A DNA stretch of 64,000 nucleotides from Curtobacterium sp. S6. GTDB taxonomy: Bacteria > Actinomycetota > Actinomycetes > Actinomycetales > Micrococcaceae. Location of the stretch: positions 62,001-126,000 of the forward strand of contig NZ_JHEL01000015.1 of NCBI RefSeq assembly GCF_000710345.2. Reading direction: 5' to 3'. The notes beneath the pieces are model-generated. The model was not told where the DNA came from. It did no database searches and was given only the letters and a program-made list of their open reading frames with translations. This document shows, piece by piece, positions 53,221 through 62,266 of this stretch (positions are counted from its first letter, which is position 1; every line of letters begins with the position of its first letter). The position numbers were made by a program, and so were the translations under genes.

Positions 53221-54561
53221 ATGGACCGGCAGCAAGAATTTGTCCTTCGCACCATCGAGGAACGAGATGTGCGGTTCGTCCGGATGTGGTTCACCGATGT
53301 GGTGGGAACGCTGAAATCGGTGGCCCTCGCGCCGGCCGAGGTGGAGACCGTCTTCGAAGAGGGCCTGGGATTCGACGGCTCGTCGATCGAGGGCCTGTCC
53401 CGCGTGCACGAATCGGACATGCTGCTTCAGCCGGACCCGTCAACTTTCCAGCTGTTGCCCTGGCGGGGAGAGACCGAACCGACATCCCGGATGTTCTGCG
53501 ACATCCTCACCCCCGACGGAGAGCCCAGCACCGCCGACTCCCGAGGGGTCCTGAAGCGGATCCTCGCGAAAGCCGGAGACATGGGGTTCACCTGCTACAC
53601 CTCCCCGGAGATCGAGTTCTACCTGCTCAAGTCCCAGGAACTGAACGCCGAAGGGCACCCCGAGCCCGTGGACCGCGAAGGCTACTTCGACCACGTGTAC
53701 GGCGGCGTGGTCCAGGACTTCCGCCGTCGTGCGGTCACGATGCTCGAGTCGGTCGGCATTTCCGTGGAATTCAGCCATCACGAAGGCGGCCCGGGACAAA
53801 ATGAGATAGATCTCCGACATGCCGATGCGTTGCAGACCGCGGATAACATCATGACCTTCCGGTCGGTCATCAAAGAGGTCGCCTTTTCGCAGGGGATCTA
53901 CGCGACCTTCATGCCGAAGCCGTTCACGGAATTCCCGGGCTCCGGGATGCACACGCATTTCTCGCTGTTTGAAGGCGACACCAACGCATTCTTTGAGGCG
54001 GGAGCGGAATATCAGCTGTCGCAAACCGCCCGGCACTTCATCGCCGGAGTCCTGCGGCACGCCCCCGAGTTCACCTCGGTCACCAACCAATTCGTCAATT
54101 CGTACAAGCGCCTGTGGGGCGGCGGCGAAGCGCCCAGTTACCTCTCGTGGGGGCATAACAACCGATCGGCCCTCGTCAGGGTCCCCCTGTATAAGCCCAA
54201 CAAGATGCAGTCGGCGCGCATCGAGTACCGCGGCGTGGACTCGGCGGTCAATCCGTATCTCGGATACGCCGTGATTCTTGCCGCCGGGCTCAAGGGGATC
54301 GAAAACGAATACGAGTTGCCCGACGCCGAGGACGACGACGTCGCGTCGATGACCGCGACCGAGCGGCGGAGCCTGGGGCACGACCCTCTTCCCTCGTCTC
54401 TGCATGATGCGATCCGTCAGACCGAAGACTCCGAGTTCATGGCCGAAACCTTGGGCGAGACGGTCTTCAACCAGTTCCTGCGGAATAAGCAGGATGACTG
54501 GACGGCGTATCGCATGGAGGTCACTCCGTACGAGCTGAAGTACAACCTGGGCCTCCTGTAG
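53221..54561 (+). CDS. glnA2: Glutamine synthetase GlnA2 (type I-alpha)
   Basis: 446 residues. Substrate loop FDGSSIEGLSRVHESDMLL, the ATP-site KPFTEFPGSGMHTHFSLFEG and NRSALVRVP are GS I features. It is shorter than GlnA1 and lacks the adenylylation-loop Tyr motif NLYELPPEE (here ENEYELPDAEDDD), so control by GlnE is doubtful. Forms a dodecamer making glutamine from glutamate, ammonia and ATP. It starts after AAGGAGAG; glnE begins 4 bp after its stop, so they form an operon, the order found in mycobacteria. Confidence 0.92.
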   Translation: MDRQQEFVLRTIEERDVRFVRMWFTDVVGTLKSVALAPAEVETVFEEGLGFDGSSIEGLSRVHESDMLLQPDPSTFQLLPWRGETEPTSRMFCDILTPDGEPSTADSRGVLKRILAKAGDMGFTCYTSPEIEFYLLKSQELNAEGHPEPVDREGYFDHVYGGVVQDFRRRAVTMLESVGISVEFSHHEGGPGQNEIDLRHADALQTADNIMTFRSVIKEVAFSQGIYATFMPKPFTEFPGSGMHTHFSLFEGDTNAFFEAGAEYQLSQTARHFIAGVLRHAPEFTSVTNQFVNSYKRLWGGGEAPSYLSWGHNNRSALVRVPLYKPNKMQSARIEYRGVDSAVNPYLGYAVILAAGLKGIENEYELPDAEDDDVASMTATERRSLGHDPLPSSLHDAIRQTEDSEFMAETLGETVFNQFLRNKQDDWTAYRMEVTPYELKYNLGLL

Positions 54562-54565
54562 ATCC

Positions 54566-57500
54566 ATGGGGGAGAACACCGAACGTCCCAAGAAGGCCGG
54601 CCACGAGGCGAAAAGGCATCTGGCCGCGGTGGGGTTCAACGATCTCACCGGGGCCAACCGGTGGCTGGAGTCCCGTGAGCTCGAGGGCGTCGACCAACGA
54701 CGCCTGCTCGAGGGTCTGACCCTCAGCCCGTCACCCGATCTTGCCCTCAAGTCGATCGTGTGGATGCTCTCCGAGGATCCGACGATCGCTCGGTACATCG
54801 AGCGCGGGGCGGAGGCGGCCGGTTTCTATCGCGTGGTGGGTGCCTCGGAGGCGCTCGGGGAGTTCCTCCGGGGCCACACCGATCACATGGTGATCTTCGA
54901 TCAGGAGCCCGAACCGCTACCGTCCCCGGAAGACTCCTACCTCGCCCGCGATTTCCGCCGTGCCTTCCTTCAAGCCGTCGGCGCCGATCCCGACGTGAAT
55001 CGGCCCGTGGCAACGCTCACGGGGGACGAGGCCAAAGCCGCCGTCCGAATCACGTATCGCGACCTGTTGACGCGCATCGCCCTGGCCGATCTGACGGCCG
55101 ACGATCCCGTGGCCGACCTGCCGAAGGTCGGGGCCGCGCTCGCCGATCTCGCCGGAGCTGCCATCGACGGGGCCCTGGCCGTGGCCCGGGCCGAGTGCTT
55201 CCGGGAGAGTCCCGAGTCGGCCGCCGTCGACATTTCGGTGATCGGCATGGGCAAGTGCGGTGCGCGAGAGCTCAACTATATTTCCGATGTCGACGTCATC
55301 TACGCGGTCGGCCCCTCGGAGGAATCATCCGCCGGGGCGGATGGGCGCCCCGATGAAGAGACCATGATCCGGGTGGGCACCGACCTGGTGAAGGCCATGA
55401 CGCCGGTCATCTACGGGGTCGGCCCCGAGCCGGGCCTCTGGGAGATCGACGCGAACCTGCGCCCCGAAGGCAAGGACGGCCCCTTGGTTCGCACCGTCGA
55501 TTCGCACCGGCGATATTACGAGCGTTGGGCCGAGAACTGGGAGTTTCAAGCCCTCCTCAAGGCCCGCCCGATCGCCGGGGCGGCACACATCGGTGAGGCG
55601 TATATGGAGGTGATCACGCCCCGTATCTGGGAGGCTTCGGGTCGCGACAAATTTGTCGACTCGGTGCAGGGCATGCGCGGGCGAGTGACCAACAATATTC
55701 CACCGGGTGAGCGCGACCGGCAGATCAAATTGGGCCCCGGCGGCCTGCGCGATGTCGAATTCACCGTGCAGTTATTGCAACTGGTCCACGGGAGAACCGA
55801 CGACCAGGTCCGGCAGAGATCCACCACGGCGGCCCTGGAGGCCCTTCGTGAGCGTTCCTACGTGGGGCGCGGGCCGGCCTCACAGCTCGACCACGAGTAT
55901 CGGTGGCTTCGTACGCTGGAGCACCGCGTTCAATTGCTTCATCTCCGGCGGACGCACCTCATGCCCGTCAAGGAAGCCGAGCAGGCCACAGTCATGCGCG
56001 GAATGCGAGGTCTGACGGACGTGAGCAAGGCATCCCCGGCGGAATTACTGTCCCGGTGGAAGCGATCCCAACGCACCGTTCGCGGCCTGCACGAGAAACT
56101 ATTCTTCCGACCGCTCTTGGCGGCGGTCTCCCAGCTGTCCCCGGACGACGTCGCCCTCACGCCCGAGGCCGCTCAAGATCGTCTGGCTGCCCTGGGCTAC
56201 CTGGACCCTCGTGGGGCCATGAGGCACATCGAGGCCCTGACAAAGGGTGTGTCGCGGCGAGCGGAGATCCAACGCACCATCCTCCCGGTTTTGCTGGGCT
56301 GGTTCGCCGCCGGGGTCGACCCCGACGCAGGGCTCTTGGGCTTTCGACGCGTCTCGGAATCCCTCGGGCAGACGCAGTGGTATCTGCGCATGCTGCGCGA
56401 CTCCCAAGCCGCGGCCGAGCGCCTCTGCGCGATCCTCTCGAGCTCTCGGTTCATCACGGACCTTCTGGAAGATGAGCCGGAGTCCATCTCCTGGCTGGAT
56501 CGGGACGACAAACTGCGGCCCATCACCTTTGAGGAGCTGTGGACCGAGATTCAATCGAAGATGTCTCGCCATCCGGACGCGCTGTCCGCGATACGGATGA
56601 TTCGGCTGAGCCGACGGCGCGAGATCTTGCGTATTGCCCTGGGGGAAACCTCCGGGGTGATCGGCATGGAAGAGATCATGAAGGGTCTCTCGGACGTTGA
56701 TCAGGCAACGATCTTGGGGGCGCTCCACGCCGCGGAGCGTGAGCTCTATCAGGAGAAGGGCGAACCCGTTCTGACCGATGTGGTGATCATCGGCATGGGC
56801 CGGCAGGGCGGCGAGGAAATCGGCTACGGATCGGATGCCGATGTCATGTACGTCCACCAGCCGCGCGAGGGCGCCGAGGAGTCCCGCGCCGTGTCGCAGG
56901 CCAATGCCTTGGTGAACCGGACCATGCAATTGCTCAAGGCTCCCATGAAGCCGGCCATCCGGGCGGAAAAGGTCTTGGAGATCGACACGGATCTTCGCCC
57001 CGAGGGAAAATCCGGGCCCATGGTCCGTACCCTCGACTCCTTCGCCGAATACTACGAGCGGTGGGCGGATACCTGGGAATTTCAGGCGCTCCTGCGGGCG
57101 CGGCCTTTGGCGGGATCCTCCGAGGTCGCCGAGCGGTTTATGCGCCTGATCGATCCCTATCGTTACCCCAAAGACTTCCCGGATGACAAGGTTCGGCAAA
57201 TCCAGAGGGTCAAGGCCAGGGTAGAGTCGGAGCGCATGCCCAAGGGGGCGGATCCGGATCGCCAGGTCAAGCTCGGGCGTGGAGGGCTGAGCGATATCGA
57301 GTGGCTCGTCCAGCTGATTCAATTGCTTCACGCACATGAAAATCCGTCGTTGAAGACCACGAGCACGCTGAGGGCGCTCGAGGAGGCGGTTAAGCTCGGA
57401 TTCGTCGATGCCGAAGACGCCGGGATACTCGAGTCCGCGTGGAAACTCGCCACGAGGATTCGTGGGGCCAACGTCTTGAGGAACGGCAGGGCTTCGGACT

Positions 57501-57652
57501 CGCTGCCCGGCGCCCGCAAAGATCTCGAGGCCGTTGCTCGGTGGTGCGGCTACGAACCGGGGAGCGCTTCCGAGTTGGAGGAGGACTACCTCCGGGTGAC
57601 CAGGCATGCCCGGGCGGTCTTCGAGAAACTGTTCTATCGTCACCTCGAGTGA
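54566..57652 (+). CDS. glnE: Bifunctional glutamine synthetase adenylyltransferase/deadenylase
   Basis: 1028 residues. Two nucleotidyltransferase halves: N-terminal deadenylase with GMGKCGARELNYISDVDVIY (about 235-255) and C-terminal adenylyltransferase with GMGRQGGEEIGYGSDADVMYV (about 745-765), each with the G..D.D metal motif and a following RPEGKxGP block. It attaches AMP to the Tyr of GlnA1, whose gene is in the same region on the opposite strand. The start has only a weak ribosome binding site but lies 4 bp after glnA2. Confidence 0.95.
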   Translation: MGENTERPKKAGHEAKRHLAAVGFNDLTGANRWLESRELEGVDQRRLLEGLTLSPSPDLALKSIVWMLSEDPTIARYIERGAEAAGFYRVVGASEALGEFLRGHTDHMVIFDQEPEPLPSPEDSYLARDFRRAFLQAVGADPDVNRPVATLTGDEAKAAVRITYRDLLTRIALADLTADDPVADLPKVGAALADLAGAAIDGALAVARAECFRESPESAAVDISVIGMGKCGARELNYISDVDVIYAVGPSEESSAGADGRPDEETMIRVGTDLVKAMTPVIYGVGPEPGLWEIDANLRPEGKDGPLVRTVDSHRRYYERWAENWEFQALLKARPIAGAAHIGEAYMEVITPRIWEASGRDKFVDSVQGMRGRVTNNIPPGERDRQIKLGPGGLRDVEFTVQLLQLVHGRTDDQVRQRSTTAALEALRERSYVGRGPASQLDHEYRWLRTLEHRVQLLHLRRTHLMPVKEAEQATVMRGMRGLTDVSKASPAELLSRWKRSQRTVRGLHEKLFFRPLLAAVSQLSPDDVALTPEAAQDRLAALGYLDPRGAMRHIEALTKGVSRRAEIQRTILPVLLGWFAAGVDPDAGLLGFRRVSESLGQTQWYLRMLRDSQAAAERLCAILSSSRFITDLLEDEPESISWLDRDDKLRPITFEELWTEIQSKMSRHPDALSAIRMIRLSRRREILRIALGETSGVIGMEEIMKGLSDVDQATILGALHAAERELYQEKGEPVLTDVVIIGMGRQGGEEIGYGSDADVMYVHQPREGAEESRAVSQANALVNRTMQLLKAPMKPAIRAEKVLEIDTDLRPEGKSGPMVRTLDSFAEYYERWADTWEFQALLRARPLAGSSEVAERFMRLIDPYRYPKDFPDDKVRQIQRVKARVESERMPKGADPDRQVKLGRGGLSDIEWLVQLIQLLHAHENPSLKTTSTLRALEEAVKLGFVDAEDAGILESAWKLATRIRGANVLRNGRASDSLPGARKDLEAVARWCGYEPGSASELEEDYLRVTRHARAVFEKLFYRHLE

Positions 57653-57704
57653 GCGGGATCCGTCCGCTTCCGTCCTCACGTCACTCCGTCCGAAAGGATT
57701 CTTA

Positions 57705-58700
57705 GTGCGCTACGCGTCCCATATTTCCGACCTTGTTGGTGGCACGCCGCTGGTCCAGATGCATCACGTGGCCGAAGGGCTCAAACCGACCATTCTTGCC
57801 AAGGTCGAGTACGTGAATCCTGGAGGGTCCGTCAAAGACAGGATCGCGGAACGGATCGTCGACGCGGCCGAACGCGCGGGCCACCTCAAGCCCGGGGGCA
57901 CCATCGTGGAACCGACGAGCGGAAATACCGGCGTCGGCTTGGCGCTGGTGGCTCAACGACGCGGTTATCGCATGATCTTTGTGGTGCCGGATAAATTCGC
58001 CGGTGAAAAGGTCGACGTTCTTCGGGCGTATGGGGCGGAGGTCGTCATCACGCCCACGGACGTGGCGCCCGAGGATCCTCGATCCTATTACGGTGTGTCG
58101 GACCGTCTCGCCGAGGAAATTCCCGGGGCTTTCAAACCGAATCAATTCGCTAACCAGAACGGTCCCTTGGCGCACTACGAGACCACGGGGCCCGAGATCT
58201 GGAGGGACACCGACGGGCGAGTGACGCATTTTGTGGCGGGCATCGGAACCGGCGGCACGATCTCCGGGACGGGCCGCTATCTGCACGAGGTCTCGAACGG
58301 CCGGACCACCGTGGTGGGGGCCGATCCGGAGGGGTCCATCTATTCGGCGGGAGAAGGGGAAGACCCCCACGGGTTTCTCGTCGAGGGAGTCGGGGAAGAC
58401 TTCCTGCCGGAGACCTTCGACCCGACCTCCGTGGACCGCTACGAGAGGGTTTCGGACGCAGAGTCTTTCGCCATGACGCGTCGGTTGGCGCGCGAGGAAG
58501 GGCTTTTCGTCGGCGGATCGAGCGGCATGGCCATGGTCGCTGCGCTACGCACGGCGCGGGGCCTGGGACCGGATGATGTGGTCGTCGTGCTCCTCCCGGA
58601 TCATGGCCGCGGCTACCTGAGCAAAATTTACAACGACGAGTGGATGGCCGGTCACGGCTTCTCGACCGACGACCGTCGGCAGAACGGCGTCCGGGGATAG
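57705..58700 (+). CDS. Cystathionine beta-synthase-like PLP enzyme lacking the CBS domain pair
   Basis: 331 residues. Fold type II: PLP Lys K44 in NPGGSVKDRIAERI, PTSGNTGVGLALVAQRRGY, GIGTGGTISGTGRYL and GGSSGMAMVAAL. The best pattern match is the catalytic half of actinobacterial cystathionine beta-synthase (Rv1077), with YYGVSDRLAEEIPGAFKP and LLPDHGRGYLSKIYNDEWM. The reading frame then stops after about 15 residues, so the C-terminal CBS domain pair (about 120 residues in Rv1077) is missing, and the next 50 bp do not encode it. It may work as a cysteine synthase or an unregulated CBS. GTG start after AAAGGA. Confidence 0.82.
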   Translation: MRYASHISDLVGGTPLVQMHHVAEGLKPTILAKVEYVNPGGSVKDRIAERIVDAAERAGHLKPGGTIVEPTSGNTGVGLALVAQRRGYRMIFVVPDKFAGEKVDVLRAYGAEVVITPTDVAPEDPRSYYGVSDRLAEEIPGAFKPNQFANQNGPLAHYETTGPEIWRDTDGRVTHFVAGIGTGGTISGTGRYLHEVSNGRTTVVGADPEGSIYSAGEGEDPHGFLVEGVGEDFLPETFDPTSVDRYERVSDAESFAMTRRLAREEGLFVGGSSGMAMVAALRTARGLGPDDVVVVLLPDHGRGYLSKIYNDEWMAGHGFSTDDRRQNGVRG

Positions 58701-58747
58701 TGCCGCGCGCGGCGGTTTTGCCGGTGGGTCCGTGATTGGATGAGATT

Positions 58748-59032
58748 ATGGGCACATTGATCTACAACACAACGACCATCATCATGGGCGACCGCCACCT
58801 CGCGCAGCTTCGCGAGCAAGTCTTACATCTTGCCAAGCATTCCCAGGAATTAATCACGATCAAGGCGCCAAACCACGGCGGGACGATCGTGCTGTTCTAT
58901 ACGCCGGGCGTACCCCTTGAATTTCGTTTCGACTCGACCGCCGGTGAGGTATTGACCGATGGCGACCGAGCCCGGATCCACGGTTTCTTCGAGGAATCGG
59001 AGCGACTCAGGACGGCATTCGTCTTCGACTAA
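58748..59032 (+). CDS. DUF7882-like small protein
   Basis: 94 residues. The opening MGTLIYNTTTIIMGDRHLAQLREQV and the middle TIVLFYTPGVPLEFRFDST resemble the small actinobacterial DUF7882 proteins (MG.L.YG...I.I.DR.LAHL), sometimes misnamed ATP-dependent DNA ligase. It has no catalytic motif, signal or membrane helix. ATG 58748 was chosen because the family begins there. Function unknown. Confidence 0.55.
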   Translation: MGTLIYNTTTIIMGDRHLAQLREQVLHLAKHSQELITIKAPNHGGTIVLFYTPGVPLEFRFDSTAGEVLTDGDRARIHGFFEESERLRTAFVFD

Positions 59033-59094
59033 CCCCGACGAGCCGTCGTAGCATCCGCCCGGAGACGTCGAGGAGGCCCCTGGGCATAGCACAA

Positions 59095-59129
59095 CAGCGG
59101 GGGTGGACGCTGACGCGCCACCCCCGCTG
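59095..59129. terminator. Terminator between DUF7882-like gene and glnA1
   Basis: Perfect 12-bp stem CAGCGGGGGTGG (59095-59106) and CCACCCCCGCTG (59118-59129) with an 11-nt loop, between convergent genes. No T run. Confidence 0.7.
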
Positions 59130-59155
59130 GATCGGGCCGATGAGGTCTCTAAGAC

Positions 59156-60580
59156 CTACACCCCGTAGTAGAGCTGGAATTCGAGGGGATGCGGAACCTC
59201 GGCGAGAGGCGCGAGCTCAAATTCGCGCTTGTACGAGATCCAGGTTTCGATGAGGTCTTCGGTGAACACGTCGCCGGCGAGCAGGAATTCGTGATCCTGT
59301 TCCAGCGCCTCCAGGGCCTCGCTCAACGAGGCCGGTGCCGTCTTGATGTCCTTCGCCTCTTCCGGCGGAAGCTCGTAAAGGTCCTTGTCGATCGGCTCCG
59401 GCGGTTCGATGCGGTTGCGGATACCGTCCAGGCCTGCCATGAGCTGAGCGGCGAAGGCAAGGTAAGGGTTGCAGGAAGGGTCGGGCGCCCGGAACTCGAG
59501 GCGCTTCGCCTTCGGGTTGGAGCCGGTGATCGGGATGCGGATGCCGGCCGAACGGTTGCCCTGCGAGTACACCATGTTCACGGGGGCCTCGAAGCCCTTG
59601 ACGAGGCGGCGGTAGGAATTGACCGTCGGGTTCGTGAAGGCCAACACGGACGAGGAGTGCTCCAGCAGGCCGCCGATGTACCAGCGGGCCAGGTCGGAGA
59701 GGTTAGCGTAACCGCGCTCGTCGAAGAACAGCGGTTCGCTGCCCTTCCACAGCGACTGGTGGCAGTGCATGCCCGAGCCGTTGTCGCCGAAGACCGGCTT
59801 CGGCATGAAGGTCGCCGACTTGCCGAAGGCGTCGGCGACGTTCTTGACGATGTACTTGAACTTGAGCAGATCGTCAGCCGCCAAGGTCATGGTGTTGTAC
59901 TTGTAATTGATCTCGGCCTGCCCGGCGGCACCCACCTCGTGGTGGGAGCGTTCGACCTCGAGGCCGACCTCGTCCAGGGTCACGGAAATCGCGTCACGCA
60001 GATCCGCCTGCTTATCCTGCGGTGCAACGGGGAAGTACCCGCCCTTGGTCAGCGTCTTATTGCCGAGGTTTCCGCCTTCTTCCTTGCGACCGCTGTTCCA
60101 CGGGGCCTCGTCGGAGTCCACCCGGAAGAACGTGTGCTCGGGGGAGACCTGGTATCGCACGTCCTCAAAGATGAAGAATTCCGCCTCGGAGGCGAAATTG
60201 GCGATATCGGCAATTCCGGTCGAGCTCAGGTAGGCCTCGGCCCTCTCGGCCACGCCGCGCGGATCGCGGTGGTAGGGCTCCCCGGTGCGGGGGTTGACGA
60301 TCGAGCAGGTCAGGACCAAAGTCTTCTCGACCCGGAACGGGTCGACGAATGCCGACTTCGGGTCCGGGATGAGCTGCATGTCCGACTCCGCGATTCCTTG
60401 GAATCCGCGGATGGACGACCCGTCGAAGAGCTGTCCGTCCACGAAGAAGTCGTCGTCGACGGACTTCGCCGGGAGGTTGAAGTGCTGCTGTACCCCAGGC
60501 AGATCGGTGAAGCGGATGTCGACAAATACGACGTCTTCGTTCTGGATATAATCCAGCACTTCTTGGGCATTTTCGAACAT
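59156..60580 (-). CDS. glnA1: Glutamine synthetase type I (GlnA1)
   Basis: 474 residues, type I-beta length. Blocks: [52 protein letters not shown] and NRSAGIRIP; the adenylylation Tyr is Y402 in DLYELPPEE, so GlnE can regulate it. Main ammonia-assimilating enzyme. ATG 60580 follows AAGGAGAA and fits the family start; the long open frame to 60826 covers the promoter. A GlnR-type box lies 120 bp upstream. Confidence 0.97.
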   Translation of the reverse strand: MFENAQEVLDYIQNEDVVFVDIRFTDLPGVQQHFNLPAKSVDDDFFVDGQLFDGSSIRGFQGIAESDMQLIPDPKSAFVDPFRVEKTLVLTCSIVNPRTGEPYHRDPRGVAERAEAYLSSTGIADIANFASEAEFFIFEDVRYQVSPEHTFFRVDSDEAPWNSGRKEEGGNLGNKTLTKGGYFPVAPQDKQADLRDAISVTLDEVGLEVERSHHEVGAAGQAEINYKYNTMTLAADDLLKFKYIVKNVADAFGKSATFMPKPVFGDNGSGMHCHQSLWKGSEPLFFDERGYANLSDLARWYIGGLLEHSSSVLAFTNPTVNSYRRLVKGFEAPVNMVYSQGNRSAGIRIPITGSNPKAKRLEFRAPDPSCNPYLAFAAQLMAGLDGIRNRIEPPEPIDKDLYELPPEEAKDIKTAPASLSEALEALEQDHEFLLAGDVFTEDLIETWISYKREFELAPLAEVPHPLEFQLYYGV

Positions 60581-60662
60581 GGTCCGAGTTCTCCTTAGAT
60601 TGCTCAACGCGATCACACCCGACAAGCCCTTGAACGGATTGTCTGCGTGTTTTCTGTCGATC

Positions 60663-60668
60663 AGGATA
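60663..60668 (-). promoter_or_regulatory. glnA1 promoter -10 (TATCCT)
   Basis: Minus-strand TATCCT about 83 bp before the ATG, with a weak -35 (ACAGCA at 17 bp). The predicted start near 60656 puts the GlnR-type box at about -52, the usual place for an activator. Confidence 0.5.
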
Positions 60669-60700
60669 TGACGGAGACGTTGCCCTGCTGTATCTGCCAT

Positions 60701-60716
60701 GTTTCCTTCATGTAAC
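60701..60716 (-). promoter_or_regulatory. GlnR-type binding site upstream of glnA1
   Basis: The minus strand reads GTTAC-ATGAAG-GAAAC, an exact fit to the actinobacterial GlnR consensus gTnAc-n6-GaAAc. It implies nitrogen control of glnA1 by an OmpR-type GlnR encoded elsewhere. Nothing comparable was seen before glnA2. Confidence 0.72.
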
Positions 60717-60796
60717 AGAACGGAGGACAACTCCCGGTCCCTCACGACGGTGCGACCACCAGTTCCACCATAACCCGAGGCCCGCCTCAGCTTCGT

Positions 60797-60802
60797 TATC
60801 CT
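60797..60802 (+). promoter_or_regulatory. Leaderless promoter of the RDD gene (-10 TATCCT)
   Basis: TATCCT ends 7 nt before the ATG at 60810. No Shine-Dalgarno sequence intervenes. Confidence 0.5.
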
Positions 60803-60809
60803 GGACTTT

Positions 60810-61277
60810 ATGGCAACTTCCCACAATTCAGCCGGCCACGAGGGGCGACGAGAGTCCTCCGCGTCAGAGCCACCCGAGCACGACTATCCCGGGCGTCGAC
60901 TCGGTCGGCCAGAAACGGACCGAGGATCCCTGGCCAGGGTCCCGCGCCGCATCGTGGCGCTGTTCATCGACTGGTTTCTCTGCCTGGGGATCAGCCATCT
61001 CCTCTTCGGAGGGGGAGACTCCCTGATGCAGTCCCTGCTGATCTCCGCCGTCTTTTGGATTTACCAAGCGGTGTTGGTGGGCGTCATGGGTCATTCGATC
61101 GGACACGTGATCTGCGGGATGCAGGTCCAAACGGTCTACGGTGAGCCCGCCGGGTTCGGTCGAGCCTTCCTCCGCGGCTTGCTCGTCGCGATCGTGATTC
61201 CCGTGCTGGTCGTCGACGCGGACGGGCGTGGGCTTCAGGATCGTCTCGTCAACACGGTGCTCGTCCGGATCCGCTGA
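60810..61277 (+). CDS. RDD-family membrane protein
   Basis: 155 residues. Polar N-terminus of about 45 residues, then [17 protein letters not shown] with the Arg...Asp of the family, three membrane helices, and [16 protein letters not shown] and [17 protein letters not shown] near the end. Some RDD proteins transport ions; no substrate can be given here. Divergent from glnA1 with 229 bp between them. Confidence 0.85.
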   Translation: MATSHNSAGHEGRRESSASEPPEHDYPGRRLGRPETDRGSLARVPRRIVALFIDWFLCLGISHLLFGGGDSLMQSLLISAVFWIYQAVLVGVMGHSIGHVICGMQVQTVYGEPAGFGRAFLRGLLVAIVIPVLVVDADGRGLQDRLVNTVLVRIR

Positions 61278-61310
61278 GCGACCCATTGCCGGACGATCCG
61301 TTCCGAGACC

Positions 61311-61350
61311 AAAAAACGAGGGCCCCGATTCAAGTGGATCGGGGCCCTCG
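61311..61350. terminator. Terminator between RDD gene and DUF4191 gene
   Basis: CGAGGGCCCCGAT (61317-61329) pairs with ATCGGGGCCCTCG (61338-61350), 13 bp and an 8-nt loop. AAAAAA at 61311-61316 gives a U tract for the minus-strand DUF4191 gene; it also sits just after the plus-strand RDD gene. Confidence 0.85.
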
Positions 61351-61369
61351 TCGTCGGGATTCGCCGTGG

Positions 61370-62113
61370 CTAACGCCCGCGAAGTCCCTTACGGTCGGGG
61401 CGGGCCTTCATGGGATCGACGCCCTTGGGCATGGGCATTCCTTTATTCAAGGATGCGAGACGGTTATTGACCGCGTGGACCTCCTGCTGAGTGAGGTTCT
61501 TCGGGTACTTTTTCATCACCTTGGTGATCTTCTTCAGGGGAACCTGGTCTTCGCCGTTACCCGATTTGATCACGTGGACCGGTACGTTCGGCGCGACGCG
61601 GTTCAGCTTCTTCTTCTCCTGGGCGATGAGCGAATTGACGCGGCTCGCGGGACCTTCCGTCACGAGGACGACGCCCGGCCTGCCCAACGCGCGGAAGACA
61701 AGGTCCTGGGTCCGGGGGCTCACGGCCACCGGCTGTTCTTCAACGATCCACCCCCGGCGAAGGGTCGACAACGCGGCTCCCGCGGCCCCCGGTTGCCCTT
61801 CGATCTGGCCGAAGGCGGCCTTCTCCGCGCGCCGCGAAAGGATGATGACGCACGCAAGCACAGCGACCGGGATGCCGATGATGAGCCAGGTGATCCAGTT
61901 ATTCAACAGAACGCCGATGAGCAGGAAGATCAGCAGAATCACGAGCCCAACCGTCAGCAGGATCCACGGGATATTGGGATCCGACTTCTTGGTCATCGTG
62001 AAGACTTGCTTCATCTGGGCGAAATAGCCGGGCTTGTCGCCCTTCTTCTTCCGCTTTTCGGCACGCTTCTCTTCACGCGTGAGCTTGCCGTTCTTGGCAC
62101 TCTGAGACGACAC
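61370..62113 (-). CDS. DUF4191 membrane protein
   Basis: 247 residues. A Lys/Arg-rich N-terminus (REEKRAEKRKKKG), two adjacent membrane helices (about 47-92, WILLTVGLVILLIFLLIGVLL and WITWLIIGIPVAVLACVIIL) and a cytoplasmic domain with RRGWIVEEQPVAVSPRTQDLVFRALGRPGVVLV. DUF4191 proteins are an actinobacterial family regularly encoded downstream of lipA. GTG start after GAGGAA. No function is known; the constant link to lipoylation genes hints at a related role but proves nothing. Confidence 0.85.
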   Translation of the reverse strand: MSSQSAKNGKLTREEKRAEKRKKKGDKPGYFAQMKQVFTMTKKSDPNIPWILLTVGLVILLIFLLIGVLLNNWITWLIIGIPVAVLACVIILSRRAEKAAFGQIEGQPGAAGAALSTLRRGWIVEEQPVAVSPRTQDLVFRALGRPGVVLVTEGPASRVNSLIAQEKKKLNRVAPNVPVHVIKSGNGEDQVPLKKITKVMKKYPKNLTQQEVHAVNNRLASLNKGMPMPKGVDPMKARPDRKGLRGR

Positions 62114-62212
62114 GTTGTTTCCTCATTGCTGTGGGTGTGGCGGCACGACGGTGCCCCGGGATTCGGGACCATTCTACGGGAGGAGGTTCGTCACGCGAAC
62201 TTGGGGGCACAA

Positions 62213-62251
62213 CGATGCCGCCGCGGTCCTGACGGACCCGCGGCGGCATCG
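62213..62251 (-). terminator. Hairpin between lipA and DUF4191 gene
   Basis: CGATGCCGCCGCGG-TCC (62213-62229) and GGACCCGCGGCGGCATCG (62234-62251) form a 17-bp stem with one bulge, just after the lipA stop. It lacks a U tract on the minus strand. Confidence 0.65.
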
Positions 62252-62266
62252 TGGGGCAGGGGAGTT

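Noticed and set aside
59189-60598. 469-codon open frame opposite glnA1
   Set aside because: Compositional shadow; glnA1 on the minus strand has complete catalytic and adenylylation motifs.
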